Source of the DNA: CAYLLT01 sp964384465
GTDB lineage: Bacteria > Planctomycetota > Phycisphaerae > UBA1845 > PWPN01
Assembly: GCA_964384465.1 (NCBI GenBank)
Contig: CAYLLT010000016.1
Location: 6,606 to 70,605 of the forward strand
Length of the DNA stretch: 64,000 nt
Reading direction: 5' to 3'
The notes beneath the pieces are model-generated. The model worked only from the letters and a program-made list of their open reading frames with translations. It did not search any database and was not told the origin of the DNA. A program made the position numbers and the translations under genes. This document shows positions 43,730-52,567 of the stretch, in pieces; the first letter of the stretch is position 1, and every line of letters starts with the position of its first letter.

Positions 43730-44713
43730 TTAGTTGCGCGCGGCTAGTTGTTGCGCTGACGGCCGGTCGCTGAAGCGTATAGGCGTGCCCACCTCCACCA
43801 TCTTCCCCAGCCGCTGCGCGTCCCAGTTGGTGAGCCGGAAGCAACCGTGCGAGCCGGTCTTGCCGATCATCTCCGGGTTCGGCGTACCGTGCATGCCGTA
43901 ACCCGGCAGGCTCAGCGAGATCCAGCAGCGGCCCACCGGGTTCCGCGGCCCCGGCGGGATCGTCAGCGGTCCGGGCACCTTCTCCTTCACCTCCGGCCAC
44001 ATCTCCGGCTTGAACGTGTACGTCGGGTCCAGGGCGATGCCGGTGACGTGGGCCGAGCCCGACGGCCGCTTCTCCTTGTCCTTGGCGATCGAGCAGTGGA
44101 ACAGGGCGATCAGCTTGTTGTCTTTGTCAACCACGCGGAAGACTTTCTCCGCCAGGTTGATCTCGATGTGATCGGCGCGGGCCGTGCCGGCCGGCTCTTC
44201 GACCACCGGCACCACCACACGGCCGCCGGGCTGGAGCGAGTTGATATTTTTGCCCGGGTTCAACGACGCGAGCAGCCCCAACGTGCAGTGAAACTTCTCG
44301 CCGAGCACATTCTCCAGCGCTTCGTGGCCGAGCCGCTTCAGTTTGCTTTTCTCGACCCAACTCGGCGGCACCGGCCCGATCTCGTCCAGGTCCGCCTGCT
44401 GGATGGTGTACCGTACGATGACGTCATTCGGGTGGATTTGCAGCGCCTGGGCCGTCGCGGCGTCGAGCTGCCCGGTGATGGGCAGGCCGCGGACGCGCTG
44501 AAATTCCTGCGTCGCCAGCGTCGTCTTTCCCCCCGGATGGCCATCGACCAGGCCGGGAGAAAAACCCACGCGATCCAGCGCGACCTGCCAGGCGATGTTC
44601 CGCCGGAGCGACATTTCCCGCTCGTCGCCCCTTGCTGGCGCCACGGACACGATCAGGAGAACGACGGAGCCGGCCGCCGCCCGTAGTGCGGGTCTGATTG
44701 CGAAGCACGACAT
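43730..44713 (-). CDS. L,D-transpeptidase (YkuD) with peptidoglycan-binding domain
   Basis: 327 residues: signal peptide (residues 1-29), a PG_binding_1-like segment (TTLATQEFQRVRGLPITGQL), a LysM-like segment (LLASLNPGKNINSLQPGGRV) and a C-terminal YkuD domain with GYGMHGTPNPEMIGKTGSHG then CFRLTNWDAQRLG. The HGT and SHGCFR motifs give the catalytic His and Cys. Such enzymes make 3-3 peptidoglycan cross-links or attach proteins to the wall, acting in the periplasm. It is the last gene of the minus-strand envelope group. A GGTCGTCGACGACC palindrome lies 34-47 bases upstream of its start. Confidence 0.93.
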   Translation of the reverse strand: MSCFAIRPALRAAAGSVVLLIVSVAPARGDEREMSLRRNIAWQVALDRVGFSPGLVDGHPGGKTTLATQEFQRVRGLPITGQLDAATAQALQIHPNDVIVRYTIQQADLDEIGPVPPSWVEKSKLKRLGHEALENVLGEKFHCTLGLLASLNPGKNINSLQPGGRVVVPVVEEPAGTARADHIEINLAEKVFRVVDKDNKLIALFHCSIAKDKEKRPSGSAHVTGIALDPTYTFKPEMWPEVKEKVPGPLTIPPGPRNPVGRCWISLSLPGYGMHGTPNPEMIGKTGSHGCFRLTNWDAQRLGKMVEVGTPIRFSDRPSAQQLAARN

Positions 44714-44746
44714 GAGACCTCCCTGTCTACTTTTGTCCCATCCTTG

Positions 44747-44760
44747 GGTCGTCGACGACC
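44747..44760. repeat. GGTCGTCGACGACC palindrome (copy 1)
   Basis: Perfect 14-bp palindrome upstream of the L,D-transpeptidase start, in non-coding sequence between it and the sigma-54 activator gene. Confidence 0.8.
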
Positions 44761-44876
44761 TTTGGGTTCATCGTGAGCTATCGACTGAATACGCGGTTTT
44801 TCTTGGAACAACCTCCAGTCGAAAGTGAAATCACCAGAATGATACCACCCGGCGGCCGCAACGTCACGCCGTGCGG

Positions 44877-46409
<1,533 letters not shown>

Positions 46410-46450
46410 ATTCTATCCCCCACTCCCACAAGACTTGCAACGCTTACAGC

Positions 46451-46479
46451 ATTCTGCGGGCCGGCGCCCGCAGCGTCAA
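46451..46479 (-). promoter_or_regulatory. Promoter for the sigma-54 activator gene
   Basis: On the minus strand: TTGACG (46479-46474), 17-base spacer, CAGAAT (46456-46451). The 16-bp palindrome 46480-46495 directly abuts the -35 element, an activator- or repressor-like position. Confidence 0.5.
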
Positions 46480-46495
46480 GGGTCGTCGACGACCC
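46480..46495. repeat. GGGTCGTCGACGACCC palindrome (copy 2)
   Basis: Perfect 16-bp palindrome in the spacer upstream of the sigma-54 activator gene, touching its predicted -35. Confidence 0.85.
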
Positions 46496-46529
46496 AGCAG
46501 TGGCACACATGAGGAGTCCCGGATACGGG

Positions 46530-46829
46530 CTAGCGCACGCGGCGGGGCTGATCCACGGGTTGGCGCGGGTGAGCCTGGATCGGGTTGGGCTGGGGCTGTT
46601 CCCGCGCTGGACGTGCCTGCGGCGTTCGCCGGGCGTCTTCCTCAGCCATGCTGTCCGCATCGGTCGGACGCGTTGCGGGGTTCCGCTGATCTTTGCCGTC
46701 GACGGCATTGCGAGCCAACTGCCGCTCATCCGCGTGCGGCTGACATCCCCAAAACGCGGCGACCACTATCCCGATGGACATCGGGATCGCGATCAGGGGT
46801 CGTCGACGACCCAGACGCAGGAGTCGCAT
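46530..46829 (-). CDS. Small Pro/Arg-rich lipoprotein
   Basis: 99 residues: basic start MRLLRLGRRRPLIAIPMSIG, hydrophobic stretch and a possible lipobox AAFWGC (Cys about residue 29). The rest is disordered and rich in Arg, Pro, Gln and Asp (RQLARNAVDGKDQRNPATRP). There is no recognisable domain. It follows the PKD lipoprotein gene by 21 bases in the same direction. Two palindromes of the GTCGAC family lie in its coding sequence, read as GRRRP and AVDG. A real product is plausible but not certain, given the biased composition. Confidence 0.5.
   Translation of the reverse strand: MRLLRLGRRRPLIAIPMSIGIVVAAFWGCQPHADERQLARNAVDGKDQRNPATRPTDADSMAEEDARRTPQARPAREQPQPNPIQAHPRQPVDQPRRVR
46694..46707. 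repeat. TGCCGTCGACGGCA palindrome (copy 2)
   Basis: Perfect 14-bp palindrome within the small lipoprotein gene. Confidence 0.8.
46797..46812. repeat. GGGTCGTCGACGACCC palindrome (copy 3)
   Basis: Perfect 16-bp palindrome in the first codons of the small lipoprotein gene, read as GRRRP. Confidence 0.8.
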
Positions 46830-46850
46830 ATCCCTGAACCTCAGCCCGGA

Positions 46851-48446
46851 TCACGGGTGAAATAATAGGATGATCGGGGCAAAGGATACCTGGTTGTCCG
46901 TGCTGGTGGAGTTGGTGTTGCCGGTACCCTCGTTATCGAAAGCCACGTTGGCCCCAATCGTCGCGGTCACGGTCCCTTTATTCGTGAACCCGCTCACCGC
47001 CACGTTATAGACGGCCGGTCCGCCGGTGACGGAAACATCTTTGGTGCCGGGCGCGTCGCCGCCGATGGTCACATCCGATGGGTCGAAACCGGTGACGTTC
47101 TCGCTGAAAACGACCGTGAAGTTGATGGGCAGACTGCTCGTCGGATCAGACTGCGTGGCCGCCTGGTTGATGGTCACGCTCGGCGGCGTCGGCGTCGGCG
47201 GAGTCGTGGGCTCGCTGGTCACGAGGACATTGACACTATCGGTGTCCGAGCCGCCGAAACCGTCGCTCACCGTCAGCTCGAAGGTGAGCGTGAGGTCAAT
47301 ACTGTCGACGGGCGAAGTGAACGATGGCGTCGCTGTATTGGCGCCCGTCAAGGTGACCGGCGTGCCCGCCGTTTGCACCCACGAGAAAGTGAGCGGATCG
47401 CCGTCGGGATCGAAGCTGCCCAAACCGTTCAACGTCACCGGCGCGCCGAAGTCGACCTGCTGATCCGGGCCGGCGTTCGCCACCGGCGGGCGATTCGCCA
47501 GAATAAAGATGCTGACGCTGTCGGTGCTGGTCTGATCGCAGCTTCCGGTGACGGTCAATTGGAACGTGAGCGTCGTGTCGCTGTTCGGTGCCGTGAACGT
47601 TGGCTGAGCGGTGTTCGCGCCGGTCAGCACGACCGCCGGACCGCCCGTCTGTTGCCAACTGAAGGCGAGCGCATCGCCATCGGGATCGGTGCTGGCCGAT
47701 CCGTTGAGTGTGACCGGTTTGCCGCCGTGCACCTGACTTTGATCGAAGCCGGCATTGGCCACCGGCGGACGGCTCGCGCGGACGATCACGTTAACCGAAT
47801 CGGTGGTGCCGTCGACGGCACTGCTCGCCTGGCCGTCGCTGACGGTGAGCTGAAACGTGAGCGTGCCGGCGATGTTCGGCAGCAGCACGGTCGGCTTGGC
47901 GGTGGTGGCGCCGTTGATCGTCACCGGTGTGCCCGCGGTCTGTATCCAACTGAACGTGATGGCGTCGCCATCCGGGTCGGAGCTGGCCGAGCCGTCGAGC
48001 GTGACCGTGAAGCCGCCGCATTGATTGATATCCAGGCCGGCATTGGCGATCGGCGGGGCGTTGGCGTTGACGGTGATGGTCACCGTGCACTGGTCGATGC
48101 CGCCGCGGCCGTCGGTGACCGTCACGCGGAACCGGAGCGCGCCATCGACGTTCGGGACGGTGAAGGAGGCGACGGCGGTATTGGCATTCGTGAGCGTCAC
48201 TGGCGTGCCGCTGGTCTGCTCCCACAGGAAGGTCAGAAGATCGTTGTCCGGGTCAAAGCTCCCGGAGGCGTCCAGCGTGATCCGCTCGCCGGCGTTGGCG
48301 GTTCGGTCTCCGGAGCATTTCCGAAGGTTATTGTTTGGGTCATTGTCGTTGTTGACCGGGCAGCCGTTCTGACCCCCGGCGGCGAACAGGACGAGAACGA
48401 CGAATCCCAGCCGAGCATGCCGGCAGACTTTCTTCCACTGGCTCAT
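46851..48446 (-). CDS. PKD-repeat lipoprotein with C-terminal Ig-like domain
   Basis: 531 residues. Signal segment GFVVLVLFAAGGQNGC with a probable lipid-modified Cys near residue 29, then a short Asn/Asp linker. Four PKD/REJ-type repeats of about 90 residues follow, each with a form of PPVANAGPDQ, LDGSASSDPDGD and FSWIQTAGTPVTL. The C-terminal ~95 residues are a different Ig-like domain (INFTVVFSENVTGFDPSDVT; VTGGPAVYNVAVSGF) that closely resembles domains in the giant kinase at 52.6-60.3 kb. It is probably a surface adhesive or scaffold lipoprotein. A GTGCCGTCGACGGCAC palindrome lies in repeat two (AVDGT). Confidence 0.85.
   Translation of the reverse strand: MSQWKKVCRHARLGFVVLVLFAAGGQNGCPVNNDNDPNNNLRKCSGDRTANAGERITLDASGSFDPDNDLLTFLWEQTSGTPVTLTNANTAVASFTVPNVDGALRFRVTVTDGRGGIDQCTVTITVNANAPPIANAGLDINQCGGFTVTLDGSASSDPDGDAITFSWIQTAGTPVTINGATTAKPTVLLPNIAGTLTFQLTVSDGQASSAVDGTTDSVNVIVRASRPPVANAGFDQSQVHGGKPVTLNGSASTDPDGDALAFSWQQTGGPAVVLTGANTAQPTFTAPNSDTTLTFQLTVTGSCDQTSTDSVSIFILANRPPVANAGPDQQVDFGAPVTLNGLGSFDPDGDPLTFSWVQTAGTPVTLTGANTATPSFTSPVDSIDLTLTFELTVSDGFGGSDTDSVNVLVTSEPTTPPTPTPPSVTINQAATQSDPTSSLPINFTVVFSENVTGFDPSDVTIGGDAPGTKDVSVTGGPAVYNVAVSGFTNKGTVTATIGANVAFDNEGTGNTNSTSTDNQVSFAPIILLFHP
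47806..47821. repeat. GTGCCGTCGACGGCAC palindrome (copy 3)
   Basis: Perfect 16-bp palindrome inside the PKD lipoprotein gene (codons for SAVDGT). Confidence 0.8.
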
Positions 48447-48527
48447 GAGCGTTCCTTTCGTTGTACCGCGTTTGGACTATTTTAACGCGCCGCGGCTGCC
48501 CGCACAAGTCGATGGACCCGCGGCATC

Positions 48528-48678
48528 GGATTGAACCGCCAAGACGCCAAGGCGCCAAGAATACAGAACAGGAGCCGCCTTCAGATGAAAGGACGCGGTT
48601 GAGGGTAAGACTTACCGCTAGACGCCGTTCATTGTGCACGGTGACTGATTTCTCTTGGCGTCTTGGCGGTTCAAATCC
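48528..48678. mobile_element. MITE-like element with terminal inverted repeats
   Basis: Left end 48528-48551 and right end 48654-48678 are inverted copies of each other with one extra T; both carry GAACCGCCAAGACGCCAAG. The 151-bp element lies in the spacer between the PKD lipoprotein and FecR-like genes and has no coding capacity. The ends are themselves tandem units of about 9-10 bp (GCCAAGAC / GCCAAGGC / GCCAAG). Confidence 0.55.
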
Positions 48679-48706
48679 GTTCCGGCCTCATTTTTGCGTT
48701 CGCACG

Positions 48707-49609
48707 TCACTGAACCTGGACCACCGGTCCCTGGTTTATAATGATAATTGGCGGCAGATTGGTGTTGGGGGGCACGGTGATGGTCGGGACCCGGAGCTGA
48801 CTGCGGGGGGTGTCCTCATGATGGATGGGTCCGAAATCGTCGACGCACAGCAGCAAGGCCCGCTGGACCTTTTCGCTCCGCCAGCGGCAGCGTTTTGACG
48901 TTTCCTGAATCACCGGGATGGTGAACCGGAAGGCGGCGGGAATCTCGCGGACGGGGGCTCCGATGGTGACGGCTGGTACGAGATCGGCGGACTCGGCCCG
49001 GGCGATCCATTCGCTGGAAGCCTGCCGCGAGCGGGCGTCGTTGAGTTCGGCAATGGACCGCATGGCCTCAGCGCGGACACCCGCCTGTCCCGCAAGCGGC
49101 TGCCCGCCCGTCACCGCCCCCGGGTCTCCCGCCGGCACGGCCCCCTCGAACAGCGTGGCCCGACCGCCCTCCGCCAGGGCGAAGCCGCCGGCTCCAGCGG
49201 CGGACGTGACGCGCAACATGCCGCTTTCCAACCGGACCCAGGCACCCTCCTTACTCACGATAAGGGGCACCGTATCCCGCACCACCGCTATCGCCGACCC
49301 ACTGACGACTTCAACCTGATGACGCGCGTCCTGGTCCAGATGGAGTTGCAAGACGCTGGCGGTATCCTGATAGAGCGAGATTTCGGAGGCCGGGGTATCC
49401 GTGCCCGCACTGAAGTAGAGCGCGACTCTGCCGGCGGCCGTCTCAACCTTGGCCGTCGGAGCAGCGGTATCGCCCGCGGCGAGCGGACGGCCATCCTGCG
49501 TGGCGGTCCCCGGCGGGGCGACCGCGGTGACGTATCCCTGGAGCGGAGCGGCGGCGGCATAAGCTGTTGCCGCCAAAATGATGGTCATACCAGCGAGCGT
49601 GTGTCGCAT
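48707..49609 (-). CDS. Exported FecR-like domain protein
   Basis: 300 residues from ATG 49609; the frame is open further 5' but crosses a hairpin repeat. Signal peptide MTIILAATAYAAAAPLQ. The beta-rich middle resembles FecR/LysM-adjacent domains: AGDTAAPTAKVETAAGRVAL, SVLQLHLDQDARHQVEVVSG and VRLESGMLRVTSAAGAGGFA. The last ~90 residues are a low-complexity tail with PTITVPPNTNLPPIIIINQG. FecR-type domains occur in envelope proteins that sense or assemble at the outer membrane. Its position just downstream of the TPR/beta-barrel gene suggests joint function. The FecR assignment is by pattern only. Confidence 0.65.
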   Translation of the reverse strand: MRHTLAGMTIILAATAYAAAAPLQGYVTAVAPPGTATQDGRPLAAGDTAAPTAKVETAAGRVALYFSAGTDTPASEISLYQDTASVLQLHLDQDARHQVEVVSGSAIAVVRDTVPLIVSKEGAWVRLESGMLRVTSAAGAGGFALAEGGRATLFEGAVPAGDPGAVTGGQPLAGQAGVRAEAMRSIAELNDARSRQASSEWIARAESADLVPAVTIGAPVREIPAAFRFTIPVIQETSKRCRWRSEKVQRALLLCVDDFGPIHHEDTPRSQLRVPTITVPPNTNLPPIIIINQGPVVQVQ

Positions 49610-49650
49610 GTGGAACACCTCTGTATCATTGCGGATTGCGAATTGCTCAT

Positions 49651-49715
49651 CCGAACCCCCGACGCTAGTCGGGGGCTTCATGCCTTCGGGCCCCTCACTT
49701 GCGTGAGGGGTTCGG
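49651..49715. repeat. Paired 8-4-8 hairpins (copy A)
   Basis: CCCCCGAC GCTA GTCGGGGG (49656-49675) and CCCCTCAC TTGC GTGAGGGG (49691-49710), enclosed by CCGAAC and GTTCGG. The same paired design is at 52156-52210, on the other side of the beta-barrel gene. Confidence 0.7.
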
Positions 49716-49722
49716 AGCGCAA

Positions 49723-51927
49723 TCAATTAAACTGTAGCGCCAGGCTCAGCCCGTATATCGCCCGATTGTACGAAAAGACCTCCTGCCCCAGGCGGTCTTC
49801 CACGTTGCTGTCGTCGTAGATCAACTGCACGTCGGCCCGCAGGGCCATCATCACGCGGTCGATCTTGATGGTATAGCGGTTGGCCCGGTCGCCGGGCACG
49901 AGCACGAACTGCCGCTCGAGCCCGAAGCGATACCGCTGAACGAGGTCGTCTCGTTCCCTGCGGTGGTAATCGATGAGGCTGGCATTGTGATAGTTCTGCC
50001 ATTCCCATTCCGCGCCGAAATCAAAATTGACGCCGTAGGGCAGCGGCACGTCGATTCCCGCCGCGAGCAGGTAACGGTTCTGGTCGAATTCGGTGCCGCT
50101 CGTCGAATCCCACCCGTACTCGGTCCCGATATATGGCCGCAGCCAGCGCTGATAGTTATTCGGGTCCTGACGCGGATCGTTCTCATCGTACGTCGCGGGG
50201 TCGGCCGGGTCATAGGCCAGCCCCCACGGCTCCCAACCGATGCTCTTGTAGAAATGCGTCATGTCCACGAGTTCATACGACTGCGAAAACGTGAAAGCAA
50301 AGTAATTGCCGTCGCGATCGAAACCGTTGCTGGGCAACGGCTCCAGATAGTTGCGATCTTCGTAACGGAAGCTGAACGTGCTCGCCGACCGCTGATCGAA
50401 GGTGTACAGTGCCAAGCGCGGCGTCAGGCGGTTGACGCGGAGGAAACCGTTGTTGCCGAGCAGGAAGTAATCGTAGTCATATTGAATGCCGGCATACAGC
50501 GGGCCCTGCGCGACGCCGTCATTCTGCCAGGGTTGCAGCAGTTTGTACTGGAGCGCGACGCTGCCGCCGTAATCCTGTTCATTGAACTGGTGAATGTCAC
50601 CGTGCCAGTTGGCCCCGGACCGGCCGGATACGCCCACCGTCCAGCGATCCAGGTCCGGGCTGATCTTGGCGAGATCGAGCGTGTAGCCGATGGCAACGCC
50701 GGTATCGAAGCGGACATCGCGCTTGCGACCGATTTCCGGCGGCGGAGAGGTATCGTGGCCCAGCAGGATCACGTTGGTGTCATAGGCGAACCCCATGCGC
50801 CAATCGAGGTACAGATCTTCGGTCGCCGAGCCGCGATGCTCCATGGCTTGTTCGATCGCGGGCACGTGCTCCTTGGCGACATCGGGGATCAGCCGGCCGA
50901 GCGATTCGTCCTCGCCCTGCGGATAGGGATGGCCGGTATCGTATTGCCACGCCTGCTGGAAGAATTCCTTGGCCTCGGCGTAATAGGTGCGATACTCGGC
51001 CCGGCCCTTGGTGGCCTCGTCGGTGCCCTGCCGGGTGCGGATCAAACCGAGGTAGAGGGTGGGATAGCTCAGCCATCGGCGCACCTCCAGGTCGCGGTCG
51101 GGCGTGCCCGGCGGGAGGAGCTTGTCAATGTGCTTAGCAGAATCCGGCCGCACGAGGGCGAGCATGAGCTGTCCGGCTTCATCAAGCCTGGCCCGGTCGG
51201 CCAGCTCGTCGGGAGCGTCCGGTTTATCCGCCGGTCGGAGCGCCTGACGGTATACAACGACGCCGAGGAAGAACTCGCCCCGTACGCGGTTGATGCCCGT
51301 TGGAGCTGGCTGCGAGCGCAAATAGTGTTCAAACGCCTGCCGGGCCTGCCCCAGCAGTTCCGTACGCGCCGCCACGCGCTCGGCCTCCGAACCGCCCGCA
51401 TAGCCGGCCAGTTTGATTTTGACCACGCCGTCAATCAGGTGCAGCGCCGATTCGCGGTCGGGGATTCCCTTTTGAAGCAGCTCGTCGATATCCCGGCTCA
51501 TCAGGCGGTATTGCTCCGCCGCCGCGCTGTCCTCCTGGGCGGCGGCGGGCGCCTCTTTGCGAGCGCGGTCGATGCGGGCTTCGTTCTGGTGCAGCGCCCC
51601 GAGCTGGCCGTGAGCCAGTGCCCGCATAAAGCGAGCCGAATGGTTCTGCGGGTCCTGCTCAAGAATATGGGTCAGAAGATTGATGCAAGACTGGTACTCA
51701 GCGGTCCATATATTCTTGGCGGGCGCTTTGCCGGCCCGGTTGTAGTGAAGCATCGCCCGGTTCATCAGGATCGCCGGATCGGTGCCGTCGACGGCACTAT
51801 CGGCCGATGGCGCGGGCTGCTGGGCGAGTGCCGAAGGGTCGTCGACGACCCAAGCGCCGGGATGGAGGACAATTGCTGCCCACAATAAGGTTGTGGAAAA
51901 CCACGTCCGAGCGTGTCTTGATCTCAT
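49723..51927 (-). CDS. TPR plus outer-membrane beta-barrel protein
   Basis: 734 residues. Signal peptide (TTLLWAAIVLHPGAWVVDDP region), then a helical TPR-like half (residues ~55-400; NLLTHILEQDPQNHSARFMR, LGLIRTRQGTDEATKGRAEY). The C-terminal half (residues ~405-734) is strand-rich with alternating Tyr/Phe/Trp/Asp, as in outer-membrane barrels, ending in an aromatic C-terminus (AIYGLSLALQFN) as BAM substrates do. This helical-plus-barrel layout is seen in export or assembly porins. It is probably a surface or secretion pore for the neighbouring lipoproteins. Two GTCGAC palindromes lie in its first 50 codons (VVDD and AVDGT). Confidence 0.8.
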   Translation of the reverse strand: MRSRHARTWFSTTLLWAAIVLHPGAWVVDDPSALAQQPAPSADSAVDGTDPAILMNRAMLHYNRAGKAPAKNIWTAEYQSCINLLTHILEQDPQNHSARFMRALAHGQLGALHQNEARIDRARKEAPAAAQEDSAAAEQYRLMSRDIDELLQKGIPDRESALHLIDGVVKIKLAGYAGGSEAERVAARTELLGQARQAFEHYLRSQPAPTGINRVRGEFFLGVVVYRQALRPADKPDAPDELADRARLDEAGQLMLALVRPDSAKHIDKLLPPGTPDRDLEVRRWLSYPTLYLGLIRTRQGTDEATKGRAEYRTYYAEAKEFFQQAWQYDTGHPYPQGEDESLGRLIPDVAKEHVPAIEQAMEHRGSATEDLYLDWRMGFAYDTNVILLGHDTSPPPEIGRKRDVRFDTGVAIGYTLDLAKISPDLDRWTVGVSGRSGANWHGDIHQFNEQDYGGSVALQYKLLQPWQNDGVAQGPLYAGIQYDYDYFLLGNNGFLRVNRLTPRLALYTFDQRSASTFSFRYEDRNYLEPLPSNGFDRDGNYFAFTFSQSYELVDMTHFYKSIGWEPWGLAYDPADPATYDENDPRQDPNNYQRWLRPYIGTEYGWDSTSGTEFDQNRYLLAAGIDVPLPYGVNFDFGAEWEWQNYHNASLIDYHRRERDDLVQRYRFGLERQFVLVPGDRANRYTIKIDRVMMALRADVQLIYDDSNVEDRLGQEVFSYNRAIYGLSLALQFN
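51782..51797. repeat. GTGCCGTCGACGGCAC palindrome (copy 4)
   Basis: Perfect 16-bp palindrome near the 5' end of the beta-barrel gene, 38 bp from the next palindrome. Confidence 0.8.
51836..51851. repeat. GGGTCGTCGACGACCC palindrome (copy 4)
   Basis: Perfect 16-bp palindrome in the signal-peptide region of the beta-barrel gene (codons WVVDDP). Confidence 0.8.
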
Positions 51928-51955
51928 GGGGAATTCGCAATCCTTGGCTATGCTG

Positions 51956-52120
51956 CTACGTTCCTGCGAGACTTAAAGCTGTGAGCGCCGATTGCAGGAT
52001 GACGTGCAGCCCGGTACTGGTGACAAAATCCCCGAACTGTCGGTCGGTGATCCCGCAGGCCCCCAGGGTGGATACGGCCAGGGGAAGCACCCACATCAAA
52101 CTCAACTTTACTCGTCGCAT
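51956..52120 (-). CDS. Tiny lipoprotein, 54 residues
   Basis: Reads MRRVKLSLMWVLPLAVSTLG then AC: a compact signal peptide with lipobox STLGAC (Cys at residue 22), leaving a 33-residue mature part (GITDRQFGDFVTSTGLHVIL, then QSALTALSLAGT). AAGGAG lies six bases before the ATG, a strong ribosome binding site. The mature part is amphipathic. It is 28 bases upstream of the beta-barrel gene in the same direction and pairs with a second tiny lipoprotein at 52216-52404. Function unknown; possibly an accessory of the barrel protein. Confidence 0.7.
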   Translation of the reverse strand: MRRVKLSLMWVLPLAVSTLGACGITDRQFGDFVTSTGLHVILQSALTALSLAGT

Positions 52121-52155
52121 CCCGGCTCCTTCTCAAATGATTGCGGTTGGCGAAT

Positions 52156-52210
52156 CCGAACCCGGCACGCAAGTGCCGGGCCAGGCCCCGCACTTGCGTG
52201 CGGGGTTCCG
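52156..52210. repeat. Paired 8-4-8 hairpins (copy B)
   Basis: CCCGGCAC GCAA GTGCCGGG (52161-52180) and CCCCGCAC TTGC GTGCGGGG (52186-52205), enclosed by CCGAAC-like and GTTCCG ends. It lies between the two tiny lipoprotein genes. Confidence 0.7.
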
Positions 52211-52215
52211 ACTGG

Positions 52216-52404
52216 TCACCGCGTGTTGACGATGAGATTATCCAGGACGAAATATGCGCTATCCGCCAGAACCGTCAGGGCCGCCTGATTTCCGATGTTC
52301 TGGAGAAGCAGAGGGTTGTTAATGGAACACGCCTGCTGGAACAGGAAGACGGGCCCCAGCAGAAGCGATAACCAGCCCAGTTTTGCGAGAATTCGCCGCG
52401 CCAT
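52216..52404 (-). CDS. Tiny lipoprotein, 62 residues
   Basis: From ATG 52404: MARRILAKLGWLSLLLGPVF then LFQQAC, a signal peptide whose lipobox (FQQAC, Cys about residue 25) is slightly atypical. The mature part SINNPLLLQNIGNQAALTVL is Asn/Leu-rich and ends DNLIVNTR. Similar in size, position and amphipathic mature part to the 54-residue lipoprotein next to it. GGGATCC lies upstream and a promoter-like pair at 52515-52543. It may be the first gene of the envelope transcription unit below the kinase gene. No known family recognised. Confidence 0.6.
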   Translation of the reverse strand: MARRILAKLGWLSLLLGPVFLFQQACSINNPLLLQNIGNQAALTVLADSAYFVLDNLIVNTR

Positions 52405-52514
52405 GTGCAGGATCCCTGAAAGGTATTGGTTCCACTCGTGCCACGCCCACGCCCTCGCCCGGAGGAGCCGCCGGCTCAACCGGGCAGGACTTGGGAAGCC
52501 TGTACGCCGTAACA

Positions 52515-52543
52515 GTCATAATTGAATCGGCCGATCAGGTCAA
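52515..52543 (-). promoter_or_regulatory. Promoter for the tiny-lipoprotein/beta-barrel unit
   Basis: On the minus strand TTGACC (52543-52538), 17-base spacer, TATGAC (52520-52515), lying between the kinase stop and the 62-residue lipoprotein gene. Confidence 0.45.
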
Positions 52544-52567
52544 CCCGCAAAAGCGGCATTAGGCATT

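Noticed and set aside
49963..51888. Plus-strand frame of about 640 codons opposite the beta-barrel gene
   Set aside because: The minus frame has signal peptide, TPR and barrel features; the plus frame has none.
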